Source of the DNA: Streptomyces sp. NBC_01306
GTDB taxonomy: Bacteria > Actinomycetota > Actinomycetes > Streptomycetales > Streptomycetaceae
Assembly: GCF_026340465.1 (NCBI RefSeq)
Contig: NZ_JAPEPC010000001.1
Span: forward strand, 4,779,001 to 4,843,000
Reading direction: 5' to 3'
DNA: 64,000 nucleotides
Positions 32,080 through 42,000 of the stretch are shown here, in pieces. A model generated the notes under the pieces. That model was not told where the DNA came from, did no database searches, and was given only the letters and a program-made list of their open reading frames with translations. A program made the position numbers and the translations under genes. How positions within the stretch are numbered: the stretch's first letter is position 1; each line of letters starts with the position of its first letter.

Positions 32080-33912
32080 TCAGGGCATCACTGCTCCGTT
32101 GAAGAACCCGACCGACGGATCCTCGGGCGTTCCGATCAGCAGGGCCCGATCGAGGAGTCCGTTGTTGTGTTCGCAACTCGTCTCGGGCAGCAGCACACAG
32201 GCGTGGCAGGCAGCGAGGTTGATGCCACCCACCCCGCTGCCTTCGGACTCGACGCAGAGCGGGTCCGCCGAGCACCACTTGGCCCGGGTCAAGGCCGAGT
32301 GCAGGGACGGCTCCAGGCGGACCGGTTCCCCCTGGGCGACCAGCCCTCCGAGGCTGCCCGCGGAATCACTGGTCGCCGTGGAGATGAGCAGACCCGCCAT
32401 GGTGTCGTCCACGTACAGCCGCTCGCGGAGGGAGGCGGCCGGGTAGCCGCCGTCCAGGCTCCACTCGTTGATCAGTGCGTGCGCAAGGGTGTGCAGCAGG
32501 ACCATGCGGGGACCGGCCGGCGAGTCCGGCACGGTGTGATCCTCCCCGGCACGGTCCCGCAGCATGCGCAGATGATTGGTGCGGATCCTCTCGGCTCGGG
32601 CCGCCACCGCCGCGCTTCGGGCCCAGGCATCGAGACGCGTCTCGTCGAGCCGGAGGAAGACACCCTCGCCCCGCACCTCCATGGCGGGCAGCCACCCCGT
32701 GGACGTCAGCGAGAGCGCCGCCTCGTGCACCTCGTCATGTGTGTCAGGAGTGTCCACCCGGGAGAAGGCCTTCAGCGCCCGGACCTCCCGAAGGCGCTTG
32801 ACCAGCATGGGGCCACTTACCCCGTAAGGACGCAGGGGTGCCGTGGACGATCGAGGGGGCTCGCAGATGAACTCCTCCTCGCGGTCCGTCTCGCTCTCGA
32901 GACGGCCTGCGACCAGCCGCTCGTACTCCTGCTTCCGCAGGGCGGCGTAGGCATGGCCCCTGGGCTGGTCCTGATCCGGCGCCAGATCCTCCTGGTTCTC
33001 CGCTTCGAGTAGCGCGACGACCTTGTCGGTGGAGAATTCGTACTTCTCCTGCATGGTGAGGGCCTTGAGATAGATCTCGATCTCGACCCGTGTCATCGCG
33101 CGGAGGTTCTCCCAGTGATCACCGAGGCGGGCTGCGAGACCATCGCTCCACGGCGGAATCGACAACGCGGTTTTCACCAGAGGCTGCCAGGCAACGGACG
33201 AACCGCGCTGCAGGGTGCGGGGCGTTTCCGCGCAGTGTTCGGTCGGTGCGTCCTTGAGCCAGGGGCGTCGTCCGCTGCAGAACACTTTCAACCCGGACAA
33301 GGAACTGCGGCGGAAAGCTCCCTCCATGGAGACTTCAGGAATCCCGCAGGTGCAGGAGATCAGGACGGAGCGCAGGGATGCGGTCTTCCCGCTGGTCCGC
33401 AGCCGCATCTCGCCACCGCAGTGTCCCGATTCCTGCCCCTGTCGATTGTTGCGATGCGCCCATTTCCAGTACGGGAAATCGTCGATGTGACCCTTCGCGC
33501 AGGCCATGACGAAGCGCGACGGCACCAACTCCTCGTCGCAATCGCCGCAATCGTTCTTTCCCGGAGGGGAGTTGAACCCACGGACGTGCTGCAATGCGTC
33601 GCAGTTCGGGCAGGAATGCCACAGGGGGAAACGACGGACCCGGATGCCGTCCCTACTGGTGTCGTCGGAGGCCGGTGGAAGCCGGAACGACTTCACTCCC
33701 AGCACCCGTGCGAGCCGGTGCTCGTAAATGGTCGGGGCCTGTGTGACGTTCCACGAGTCGGTTCCCATCACGATGAACGACTCATTGTCGACCGCGACCA
33801 ACGAGCCGACGCCGTAAGTGGTGATCACCTGCGAACGCCGTACCGCGCCGCGGCGCGGGTAGCTGCGCTCAGGCGTACCACCGCGACGGCGCCGGGAAGG
33901 GGGAGGGGTCAT
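32080..33912 (-). CDS. drmB: DrmB-like DUF1998 protein (defence island unit A)
   Basis: The 610-residue protein starts with the DrmB signature RRSQVITTYGVGSLVAV, has two Cys pairs that look like a zinc site (Cys101/Cys104 in CPNC and Cys122/Cys125 in CGDC), followed by ACAKGHIDDFPYWKWAH, and ends with DUF1998: LLHTLAHALINEWSLDGGY, then CSADPLC and ACHACVLLPETSCEHNNGLLDR. In DISARM, DrmB works with the DrmA helicase to block incoming phage DNA. ATG 33912 overlaps the stop of drmA by four bases. The terminal position in the operon matches the drmA-drmB order. The gene lacks an adjacent drmC, the phospholipase-D gene of DISARM. Confidence 0.85.
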   Translation of the reverse strand: MTPPPSRRRRGGTPERSYPRRGAVRRSQVITTYGVGSLVAVDNESFIVMGTDSWNVTQAPTIYEHRLARVLGVKSFRLPPASDDTSRDGIRVRRFPLWHSCPNCDALQHVRGFNSPPGKNDCGDCDEELVPSRFVMACAKGHIDDFPYWKWAHRNNRQGQESGHCGGEMRLRTSGKTASLRSVLISCTCGIPEVSMEGAFRRSSLSGLKVFCSGRRPWLKDAPTEHCAETPRTLQRGSSVAWQPLVKTALSIPPWSDGLAARLGDHWENLRAMTRVEIEIYLKALTMQEKYEFSTDKVVALLEAENQEDLAPDQDQPRGHAYAALRKQEYERLVAGRLESETDREEEFICEPPRSSTAPLRPYGVSGPMLVKRLREVRALKAFSRVDTPDTHDEVHEAALSLTSTGWLPAMEVRGEGVFLRLDETRLDAWARSAAVAARAERIRTNHLRMLRDRAGEDHTVPDSPAGPRMVLLHTLAHALINEWSLDGGYPAASLRERLYVDDTMAGLLISTATSDSAGSLGGLVAQGEPVRLEPSLHSALTRAKWCSADPLCVESEGSGVGGINLAACHACVLLPETSCEHNNGLLDRALLIGTPEDPSVGFFNGAVMP

Positions 33913-36900
33913 CGGGTTGCCTCCATGAACAGGGCCGACTCGGCATCGACGTCACGCAAACTCCACAGGGTCGACCAGGCACCCTCGTTCGGTTCGTCGT
34001 CGAAGGAGCGGAGCAGCGAAGGGGATTTCTTCCCGCGTACGGGTTCGTACGTGAGGCCGCCGTGGATCCTGGCCTCTTCCGACCACCAATCCACGAACTC
34101 GTCGAACGCGTCTGCCGTGGCCTCGTGCTCCTCCTTGTCCACCTTGTCCGCCCGAGCCAGGAGCGCCGTTCTGACGACGCGCTCCAGCTCGTCCCGGAAC
34201 TCATCGATCCGGCCGGCGCCGTCGTTGGGGCGTGCTGCGGGGATCAGGATGCGGGCCAGTGCGACGACCACGGCGTGCAGTCCCCGCTCGCGAGAGCGGG
34301 AGGAGAACGGCGTCACGCTTGTCGACTCCACCTCGCGGTACAGGGCCGAGTGGAAGTGCTGAAAGCTCTCGTAGTGCGAACGGTCGCGGGACCGAGATGA
34401 GTTGAGCATGACGGCCACGAGACCGGGGTGGCGTCGTCCCACGCGACTCGTCGCCTGGATGTACTCCGCGGTGGTCTGAGGTTGCCCCATGACTGCCATC
34501 AGGCCGAGTCGGTCCACATCCACACCGACGGAGATCATATTGGTAGCAAGCAGGACATCTACGACATCGGCGTGAGGTAGACGCAGTTCCAGCTGCTTGA
34601 GTCGTGCGGGTACCTCACTGGAATTCGCCCGGCTGGTCAGTTCCGTCAGCTCATGGATCTTGCGTTGCTCAGCGCCGTCGCGTTCGGCCAGATAGGAGAG
34701 GTACGCGTCGACGTCATCGTGGACCTGAAGTTCCGCCGCGGCCAGAAGTCGAAGACTGTTGAAGTACCCGACGAGTGTCCAGTAGGCATCGCGCACCTCC
34801 GGGCTCGTGTCGGCGCGCATCGCCTGATGGAGCAGGTTCGCGTACGTGCGGATGAGCAACGTCGACTGGCTCGTGCTCGGAGTCAGCAGACCGATGTACT
34901 GGCGGGTCGCCTTGCGCTCGCGTGGGGTCTCCACGGCGAACCAGGAGTCACGGGCATCCAGTCCCGCGGGCGGGAACTGGGAGACCTCACGGGCGAACAG
35001 TGCCCTGCCCTGGTCCGAGGCGCGGCGGATCGTAGCGGTGGACGCGATGACCTTCGGCCGGTCCGCGAGCAGATCCACAGCCGTCTCGTACAGGCCCGTG
35101 AGGGTCCCGAGCGGGCCGGAGATCAGGTGCAGTTCGTCCTGCACGATCAGTTCGGGCGGCGGTGTGTCGTCCGAACTGTCCCGGTTGAAGAGGGCAGCTG
35201 TCTTCTCGCGCCAGGGCATGGCCGCGAACTTGTCCACGGTGGCGATCACCAGAGTCGGCCGGGCGTCGTACACGGCCTCGTCGACCAGATGGACGGGAAG
35301 CCCGTCACGGAAGTCGCACGAGGCGTCCGGGCAACGGACGTACATCCGCTTCGCGTCCTCGTCCACCTCGTACTGGTACGCGTCGAGACGAGCGCCGCAC
35401 CACGGACAGGCATGGAGCTGGACCGGGTTCTTCTCCTGCAGGTCCTTGCCCTTGCGCAGTTCGGTCAGGCTCTCCTCGGCCACGGAGAGCTTGTTCGGTG
35501 TAGCGGACTGGCCGACCCACATACCGATGGAGATGGGTTCGGCGCCCAGGACAGCCGGGCTGTCCAGGCGGATCCGTTCCATGGCGCAGATCAGGGCGGC
35601 GGCCCGCTCGAACTGCTGCAGTGTCAGGAGGCGCAAGGTGTAGCGCATGAGGACGGTGACGCCTGCTCCATGCTCCTTGCGGCGCAGGCGACGCAGAAAA
35701 GTCGTGAAGGCGATCAGGCCGAGGTAGGCCTCCGTCTTGCCACCGCCGGTCGGGAACCAGAGAAGGTCCGCCACGTCCCGGTCCTTGTGTTCCGGGCTCA
35801 CGATCCCTTCCAGACACAGCAACAGGAAAGCGATCTGGAACGGACGCCAACGTCCTTCGGTCTCGTCGGGAGCGCCTTGACGTCCGTTCTTCACCCACTC
35901 ACCGCGGGAGCGCTGTTGGGCCATGGCCCGATTGGTCAGTCGGAACGCTTTCATGGCTTCCGGATCGGTGCCGAGCACCCTGATCCCATGGCGCATCCGG
36001 GCCAGCGCGGCGGAGCACTGCTTGATCTGTTCCGCTGCCGGGCCCTCGTGGGTGGTACCGGAGAAGCCCCGGGCCTCGAACTTCTTGCGCTCCAGCCACT
36101 CCGCGTAACCGGCCATCAGGTCGGTGAGTGCCGTGAGCACCTCCATCTCGGGTCGCGTCGCCAGGCTGTGCATGGCGAGCGCCGAGTCGTCGATGTCCGG
36201 GTTGGAGTCGGTCAGCAGGACCTCATGCGTGGGGACGAACTCGGTCCGTACGGAACTGATGGAAGCGACTCGGGTGTTCGGTTCACCGACAGCCGGCGGC
36301 GTCCAGTCCCAGTTGGCTGCGCAGCCGTGCCCCATGGCGAAGGTGGGGGCATGCCGGTGCAGGAGTCGGCCGGCGGCCACATCCACGTCGTCCACGCCAC
36401 GCCCCGCGGGACGCTCGACGAATGCTGCGGCGTCGGACGGTGTGGATACCGTGAGACGCGGCTGGAACAGGCAGAAGGCGTCCTGCAGTTCCCGCTCGCC
36501 CACGCGCTGATCGTTGATCAGCGTGACGGTGACGGTGACAGTCCCACTCGGTCGGGACGGAGGGCGCACAAGAACTCTGAGCTTCGTCCCGCCCCCGAGA
36601 TCGTCGGGGCGGCGGGGGCTCGAATCCCGGACATCGATCGTCACGGGCGGCAGATTCAGGCTGCGACGCCGCCAATGCTCGTCCCGGTCCGCTGTGCTGC
36701 GGGCCTCCGCACGCGTGGCTGTGATGGGCCGACCATCAGCGTCAATGGGGTCGTAGACCGCTGCCTCGGCATGTACGACGATGCTCGACGAGATGTCCGG
36801 GTCGACAGCGAAGGTGAGCCCCATGGACGAAGGACGCCTGTCACCCGCGAGAGGGGCACCGACGTCGGGAAGGGCATCCTCGATGTCCCTGCTGCCCCGG

Positions 36901-37136
36901 AGCACCGGCGTGTCATCGAGCCCTTCGTCCTCGGCGGTGTCCGCGTCGAGTTCTTCGCAGGCCCGGTCGTCCCGGGGGCGCGGAAACAGCACTCCGATCG
37001 GGTACGTGGTCATCGGCGGGTCCTGCGTCAGGATCTCGTCCGGGGCACCCGGGCCGAGCAGGTCCCGGCGCAGTTGAGCCACGAGGCCCTCGCGTACTGC
37101 GTAGTGGGCCGCATGCGTGCTTGCTTCGTTCTTCAT
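33909..37136 (-). CDS. drmA: DrmA-like SF2 helicase (defence island unit A)
   Basis: The 1075-residue helicase has an N-terminal domain of about 440 residues without known motifs, then the DrmA motor: Walker A FPTGGGKTEAYLG (461-473), the RYTLRLLTLQQFERA segment, a Cys cluster (CPWC 577-580 and Cys602/Cys607), the DEAH-type box DELH at 667-670 with a following ISGPLGTLTGLYE, STATIRRA, and motif VI in EYIQATSRVGRR. All ATPase motifs are intact. DrmA of DISARM is a DNA-binding helicase that forms a complex with DrmB. Both junctions overlap by four bases (ATGA), so unit A is one operon. It may act on foreign DNA selected by the other GHKL and helicase proteins; that is inference. Confidence 0.88.
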   Translation of the reverse strand: MKNEASTHAAHYAVREGLVAQLRRDLLGPGAPDEILTQDPPMTTYPIGVLFPRPRDDRACEELDADTAEDEGLDDTPVLRGSRDIEDALPDVGAPLAGDRRPSSMGLTFAVDPDISSSIVVHAEAAVYDPIDADGRPITATRAEARSTADRDEHWRRRSLNLPPVTIDVRDSSPRRPDDLGGGTKLRVLVRPPSRPSGTVTVTVTLINDQRVGERELQDAFCLFQPRLTVSTPSDAAAFVERPAGRGVDDVDVAAGRLLHRHAPTFAMGHGCAANWDWTPPAVGEPNTRVASISSVRTEFVPTHEVLLTDSNPDIDDSALAMHSLATRPEMEVLTALTDLMAGYAEWLERKKFEARGFSGTTHEGPAAEQIKQCSAALARMRHGIRVLGTDPEAMKAFRLTNRAMAQQRSRGEWVKNGRQGAPDETEGRWRPFQIAFLLLCLEGIVSPEHKDRDVADLLWFPTGGGKTEAYLGLIAFTTFLRRLRRKEHGAGVTVLMRYTLRLLTLQQFERAAALICAMERIRLDSPAVLGAEPISIGMWVGQSATPNKLSVAEESLTELRKGKDLQEKNPVQLHACPWCGARLDAYQYEVDEDAKRMYVRCPDASCDFRDGLPVHLVDEAVYDARPTLVIATVDKFAAMPWREKTAALFNRDSSDDTPPPELIVQDELHLISGPLGTLTGLYETAVDLLADRPKVIASTATIRRASDQGRALFAREVSQFPPAGLDARDSWFAVETPRERKATRQYIGLLTPSTSQSTLLIRTYANLLHQAMRADTSPEVRDAYWTLVGYFNSLRLLAAAELQVHDDVDAYLSYLAERDGAEQRKIHELTELTSRANSSEVPARLKQLELRLPHADVVDVLLATNMISVGVDVDRLGLMAVMGQPQTTAEYIQATSRVGRRHPGLVAVMLNSSRSRDRSHYESFQHFHSALYREVESTSVTPFSSRSRERGLHAVVVALARILIPAARPNDGAGRIDEFRDELERVVRTALLARADKVDKEEHEATADAFDEFVDWWSEEARIHGGLTYEPVRGKKSPSLLRSFDDEPNEGAWSTLWSLRDVDAESALFMEATR

Positions 37137-39046
37137 CTGCCCACATCCTCAGGGGAGTTCCTCGCGGCGTGCCGGTACCGACCCAGCCCCGACATTCGGG
37201 GCACCATCCACATTCCGTGATCGCCCAGGCCGGCACGGGCGGCGGAAGCCGTGCTACCGGCGACGCTCTCCAGACAGTCCACCCTGAAGCCGCCGATCTC
37301 CACCGGCCAATGGATCTCCCAGTTCTTGCCGATCTTCAGCGACGAATGGAGATCGCGGCGGAAGTGCTGCGACACGACACCGACCGGTCGATCCCGGTGG
37401 AGGACGGTGTAGGGCGGGCTCTGGTCCGTCCCCATCGGCATTTTGTGCTGGAGACGGAGGACCAACTCGTCACCGGGAGAAACCGACTCGGCGAGATAGT
37501 CCTGTACAGCACCCGCCTCCTCCGTGAACCCGTCGGTTCCCGGCGGGTGCTCGCGGCACACGTCCTGTTCCGAGGCTGCGATCCCGTCGCGGACGTATGA
37601 CTTCCAACCGCCGATGTACCAGCGGTCGGAGGACCTGTCCCTACGAATGAGTGCCGTGTCCGGGGAAGCGATACGGAACAGATCGTCACGGGGGCGAGTC
37701 ATCGCGACATAGAGGGCGCGGGCCTCCGCCGCCGGGTCGACATAGGTGTGTTGCTTGCGAAGCTCTGCCATCGACGCGGGTTCGACCACGATCACTCGGT
37801 CGAACTCCAACCCCTTCGCCCGGTGCACCGTCGACACCACCAGGCCGGCCGGTTCGGCTGCGGCCAGGTCGTCCGGGAAGCGTCCCTCGGTGACGAGACG
37901 GCGTACGGCGGAAACATCCAGCAGGCCGCGCGGGGCGCGGGCCGCGCGCCGCAGAGAGCGCCAGATCCTTGCGCGATCACCGACGGGCGGGACGGGTGTC
38001 TCGGACAGCAGAAGTTGGAAGCGTTCCTCGTTCAATGTGCCGGCGGCTGTCCGGCGCAGGACGGACGCGACCCACGCAGGGACCGGCCGATCCTGCAGGG
38101 CTCGCTGCATCCGATGCCCCACTCCGAGGGAGAAGAGCGCGTCCGAGAGGACGAGAGCCTGCCTGTTGTCCCGGCAGAGAATCGCACATGTGCCGGGGAA
38201 ATCCTGGAGGGACCCGAGCGTGAACGGGTCACCGAGTGAACCGAAGTCGGGGCATGAGCGGAGCAGGTCGGTCAGCCTGCGGTGGAGCTCCTCTCCTGCG
38301 GTGGCCGACCGGTCCGATTCCGAGGGCAGACGTTGCAACGAGGTGCCGAGGCCCAGCGCGGTGCGGGCCTCCTCCGTGCGGGCCCGGAAGTTCCCGGACA
38401 GATGCAGTTCGACGAGGTCGTCCAGGTACGACGTTCGCAGCCAGTCGAAGAAATAGTTGGTCTCCGCTGCACGCGCGTCTTCGTCCGACACCTGAAACCC
38501 GAAGATCGCCTGGGCTCCGTCACCCACCACGGTGAAACCACAGCTGTCCTGAAAGCGGTCGAGGAGCGTCTCCACCATGTCTCGTCGGTCGCCGACCAGA
38601 TCCTGCACCTCATCGATCACTACATGAGCCGGTGCGCCCTGTTCCCCGGCTTCGACAGCCCCCCTGAGGATGGCATCGGTGGTCTCCCTGATTCGCTCGT
38701 CGAAACGGAGACTGCCCCATTCGTGGTCCGGCTGTTCATTTCTGAGGATCGAGTACGCCCAGGAGTCGAACGTCTGGACCCTGACCCGACGGGCCCGGTG
38801 GGCGTGTGTCGCGATCCGCTCGCGCAGTTCCCGAACGGCGGCCCTGGAGAAGCTCAGGACGAGGATCTCGCGTGCTTCGAGGGCCTCCTCCTCGCTGCTC
38901 ATGAGTGCGTCGAGCCGACGCACGAGCGTATGTGTCTTGCCCGCACCTGCCCCGGCGGTCACCAGCAGTCGGGCGTCCCAGGGCTGGTCCACGACTGCTT
39001 GTTGCTCATCGGAGAGCGACGGGCCGGACGAGTACGCCTCGCTCAC
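37133..39046 (-). CDS. UvrD-like SF1 helicase (defence island unit A)
   Basis: The 637-residue protein is a shortened SF1A helicase. Motif I is VTAGAGAGKTHT (residues 29-40); motif Ia is VLSFSRAAVRELRERI, motif II VIDEVQDLVG (DEVQ in place of the usual DEXQ), motif III VVGDGAQAIFGFQ, motif V VSTVHRAKGLEFDRVIVV and motif VI ALYVAMTRPRDDLF. The last 150 residues show no nuclease motif that I recognise. GTG 39046 overlaps the preceding stop (GTGA) and has GGAGGG before it; the longer frame from 39133 runs into the upstream gene. Classical DISARM has no UvrD gene, so its presence between the GHKL-helicase and drmA suggests a variant system. Confidence 0.85.
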   Translation of the reverse strand: MSEAYSSGPSLSDEQQAVVDQPWDARLLVTAGAGAGKTHTLVRRLDALMSSEEEALEAREILVLSFSRAAVRELRERIATHAHRARRVRVQTFDSWAYSILRNEQPDHEWGSLRFDERIRETTDAILRGAVEAGEQGAPAHVVIDEVQDLVGDRRDMVETLLDRFQDSCGFTVVGDGAQAIFGFQVSDEDARAAETNYFFDWLRTSYLDDLVELHLSGNFRARTEEARTALGLGTSLQRLPSESDRSATAGEELHRRLTDLLRSCPDFGSLGDPFTLGSLQDFPGTCAILCRDNRQALVLSDALFSLGVGHRMQRALQDRPVPAWVASVLRRTAAGTLNEERFQLLLSETPVPPVGDRARIWRSLRRAARAPRGLLDVSAVRRLVTEGRFPDDLAAAEPAGLVVSTVHRAKGLEFDRVIVVEPASMAELRKQHTYVDPAAEARALYVAMTRPRDDLFRIASPDTALIRRDRSSDRWYIGGWKSYVRDGIAASEQDVCREHPPGTDGFTEEAGAVQDYLAESVSPGDELVLRLQHKMPMGTDQSPPYTVLHRDRPVGVVSQHFRRDLHSSLKIGKNWEIHWPVEIGGFRVDCLESVAGSTASAARAGLGDHGMWMVPRMSGLGRYRHAARNSPEDVGR

Positions 39047-42000
39047 TTCGCCCTCCAGAGGTGCTCGAACTGGGTGAAGGCCAGAGACTTGCCGTAGTTG
39101 GTGATGTTGTCGCGTACGTTGAGGATCAGGCACGTCTCCTTGCCGCCGTTGCCGGGGCCGCGCAGACCGCGCCCGATCATCTGCTGGTAGACATTCGGGC
39201 TGTACGTGGGCCGGGCGACGACCACGGCCCTGGTGGCCGGGGCATCGAAACCCTGGGTCAGAACCCCGTAGTTGGTGAGGACTCTGGTCCGACCACTCCG
39301 GAAGTCGTCGATGCTCCTTCTGCGCTCGCCCGTCGGGGTGGCCGAGTCCACCGAAGCGGCTCTGATGTCACGGTCCTTGAGTTTCGCGGCGAGGAACTTG
39401 GCGTGCGTGACCGATGTGGCGAAGACGAGCACCGGCCAGTCGGACGGCATCGCGGCGATCTCCTCCAGGATGCGACTGTTCCGGTCCTGGTCCTCGGCGA
39501 GTCGCTGCTCGGCGGCCTTCGACAGCAGGCTCATCTGATCGGCCCGCTCCTTTTCGTCGCTGGTCAACTCGATCGTGCCACCGCGGAGTTCCCGATGCGT
39601 GACCTCGGCCAACATGCCGAGTTCCTGAAGCTCCGCATACGCGTCGCCCGAGGGGAAGATCCCGTCGTCGAGTCGTTGGGCACCAAATCTCTGGACCAGA
39701 CGCCGGGTCTCCTCGTCGTTGGTATTGCGGAACGGAGTGGCGGTGAGGCCGAGCAGATGACGTCGGGTCTCACGCGCTGTCAGTCCCAGGTGAGCGAGGA
39801 TCTCGGTGTACTGGGGTGAGATGGCGACATGGGCCTCGTCGACGATGACGAGGGAGGCAGCTCGGAGCCATGCGTACCCGTCGGTTCCCAGGCAGTTGCG
39901 GAGCTTCGCGTCGGTCGCGACCACCAGGTGAGGACGGCCGCTGATCGGGCCCGCCTCGTTGGTCGTCCAGAGCCTGCTGATCGTCAGTGGAGTCTCGGCG
40001 CCCACCTTCGTCCAGACGAAACTCCAGCTCTGGACGGCCTGTTCGCACAGTTCCTCGGTCTGGGCGATCCAGAGAATGGGGCCGTCCAGGTCTCGCACCT
40101 GTTTGATCCATCGGATCACGGCTTCCGCCGCGACACGTGTCTTGCCGGCGCCGGTGGGGAGGGAGAGCATTCCGCGCTGCGGAGCGAACCGGTCGAGCAT
40201 CGCGAAGACCTTCGCCGCCAGCTTCTCCTGGTAGTCGTGCAGGCGAGGAAACTCGCTGGGACCGGGAACATCGACCCTCGGCGGCAGCGAGGGGGTCCTC
40301 GTGCCGGCGAACGCATCGGGGAAGCCGAACTCGGAGACGAACTTGACCGCAGGGGAGGAGCCGCTGAAGGACGAGGGGGCGTGACTCGGGTAGGCCGCCA
40401 CGAGATCTCGCGAATGGACCTGGAGAACGCTGTCCCCGTGTGCGTTGTACGCCATGCGTGCGACACGAGCACCGGAGGGCTCCGCACCGTTGAGATCGGC
40501 GCGTTCGCTCTCCAACAGGCCGGGAGGCAGTCCGGCACGGAGCGCCGTGGCACCGATCAACAATTCCAGTTTCTCCTCCACGCTCCCGGCTTCTCGGACC
40601 GCGCGCAGGGACTGCTGAAGCTGTTGGTCGGCCTCCTGCCGATCCTGGGCATCGAGCACCGCTCGGCAACCGGTCTCGTGGAGTCCCCAGCGGAGCTCAC
40701 GATCGGCGGCCACCAGAGCTTCCAGCCGGGACGTCGGTTCCAGGACGAGGACCGTCTTGCCGAGCAAGGCGCTGGACAGCTGCGTCGGCCATGTGCCCAA
40801 CGGGGTGCGCTTCAACTCCTCCAACTCCGAGCAGCGGAGCAGGCTGTAGTCGTTGATGGCGTTACCCAGCCGCTGCCGGAGAGCGGGGTACTCGTCCCGG
40901 AGAAGGACCGGCTCGCCTTCCCCCACGTGTCGGGTCTCCTTGGTGATCACGTCGGAGTAGCGGAGCATTCCCCACGTCTTGGTCAGCAGCTCCGCGTCCT
41001 CCGGGCTCCCGGCGAGCAGCGCCGGAAGTTGCTCCGCACGAAGCGTCCGGTATTCCTCCGCTGTCCCGGCGACCGCGATTTCGCCGTCCTCCCGGGTGGT
41101 CCATTCGGAACCGACGCGGCAACGGGTGAGTGAGTTCTCGGGAAAATCCACCTCCAGCCGGGTCATCATCACGTATGTGCGCCCGACGAAGGCGTCGTCC
41201 TCGCTCTGCTCCAGTTGGGCCATCAGCTTCTGCCACTGATGCGGGGGGACGTCGGTGACGACAGCCGGAAGGCGCAGTTTGCGGGCCTTCTCAGGGCTGA
41301 TGTCCGCGACACGGAGGACATCCGCGTACGCGCGCAACTGGGGTCCCACCGCCTCGGAGAGCGGGACCACACCTTGCGAGGTCGGAACCCTCCCGTAACG
41401 GCTCAACATCCAACGCAGCGGTGAGTAGATGTTCTTGCGTGTCGCCGCCTGTGCACCGATCTGCAGGGTCCAGGCGTCGATGACGCTGTCGTCCGGGAGT
41501 GCCTTGACGAACGCGGCCCTGCCCTCGTCCGACAGCTGCTGCAGGAGATGGAGCGGACCCCCGGTCGAGGAGCCCTCCAGCCGGAGGCGACCGATCGACG
41601 GGCGGGTGGCGCTGCTGCTGAGGGTTTTGCAGTAGCTGTCGTACATGGCGGTCCGGTACTCCTCGAACCAGGGAGCGCTTTCCGGTTCGTGGCCGCGTGT
41701 CGGTCGATCTCTGAGGCCGAACTCGCGGAACACGGCCATGTCGTCCGAGTGGAAGGTCATGTCGACGGCGACCGAGGTGTCCCGCGACCTGTCACCGGGG
41801 ACAACGGCGCCCGGAAGGAGGCAGTCGTCCATACGGTGGAAGCGTCCGTCCACGGTGCGCACGAACAGCGTCCTCAACGGTTCGGCGACCCGGGACTTCA
41901 CCTCGCCGCTCACATGGCTGCCGCCGGCGCTGTGGAACAGCTCCCAGAACCGGGTCCAGGCCTGTGGACTGTAGCCGTCGAATCCCTGGTCCAGGACCCC

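Noticed and set aside
34653..37220. 855-residue plus-strand frame over drmA
   Set aside because: Antisense to the DrmA-like helicase; no motif, shadow composition.
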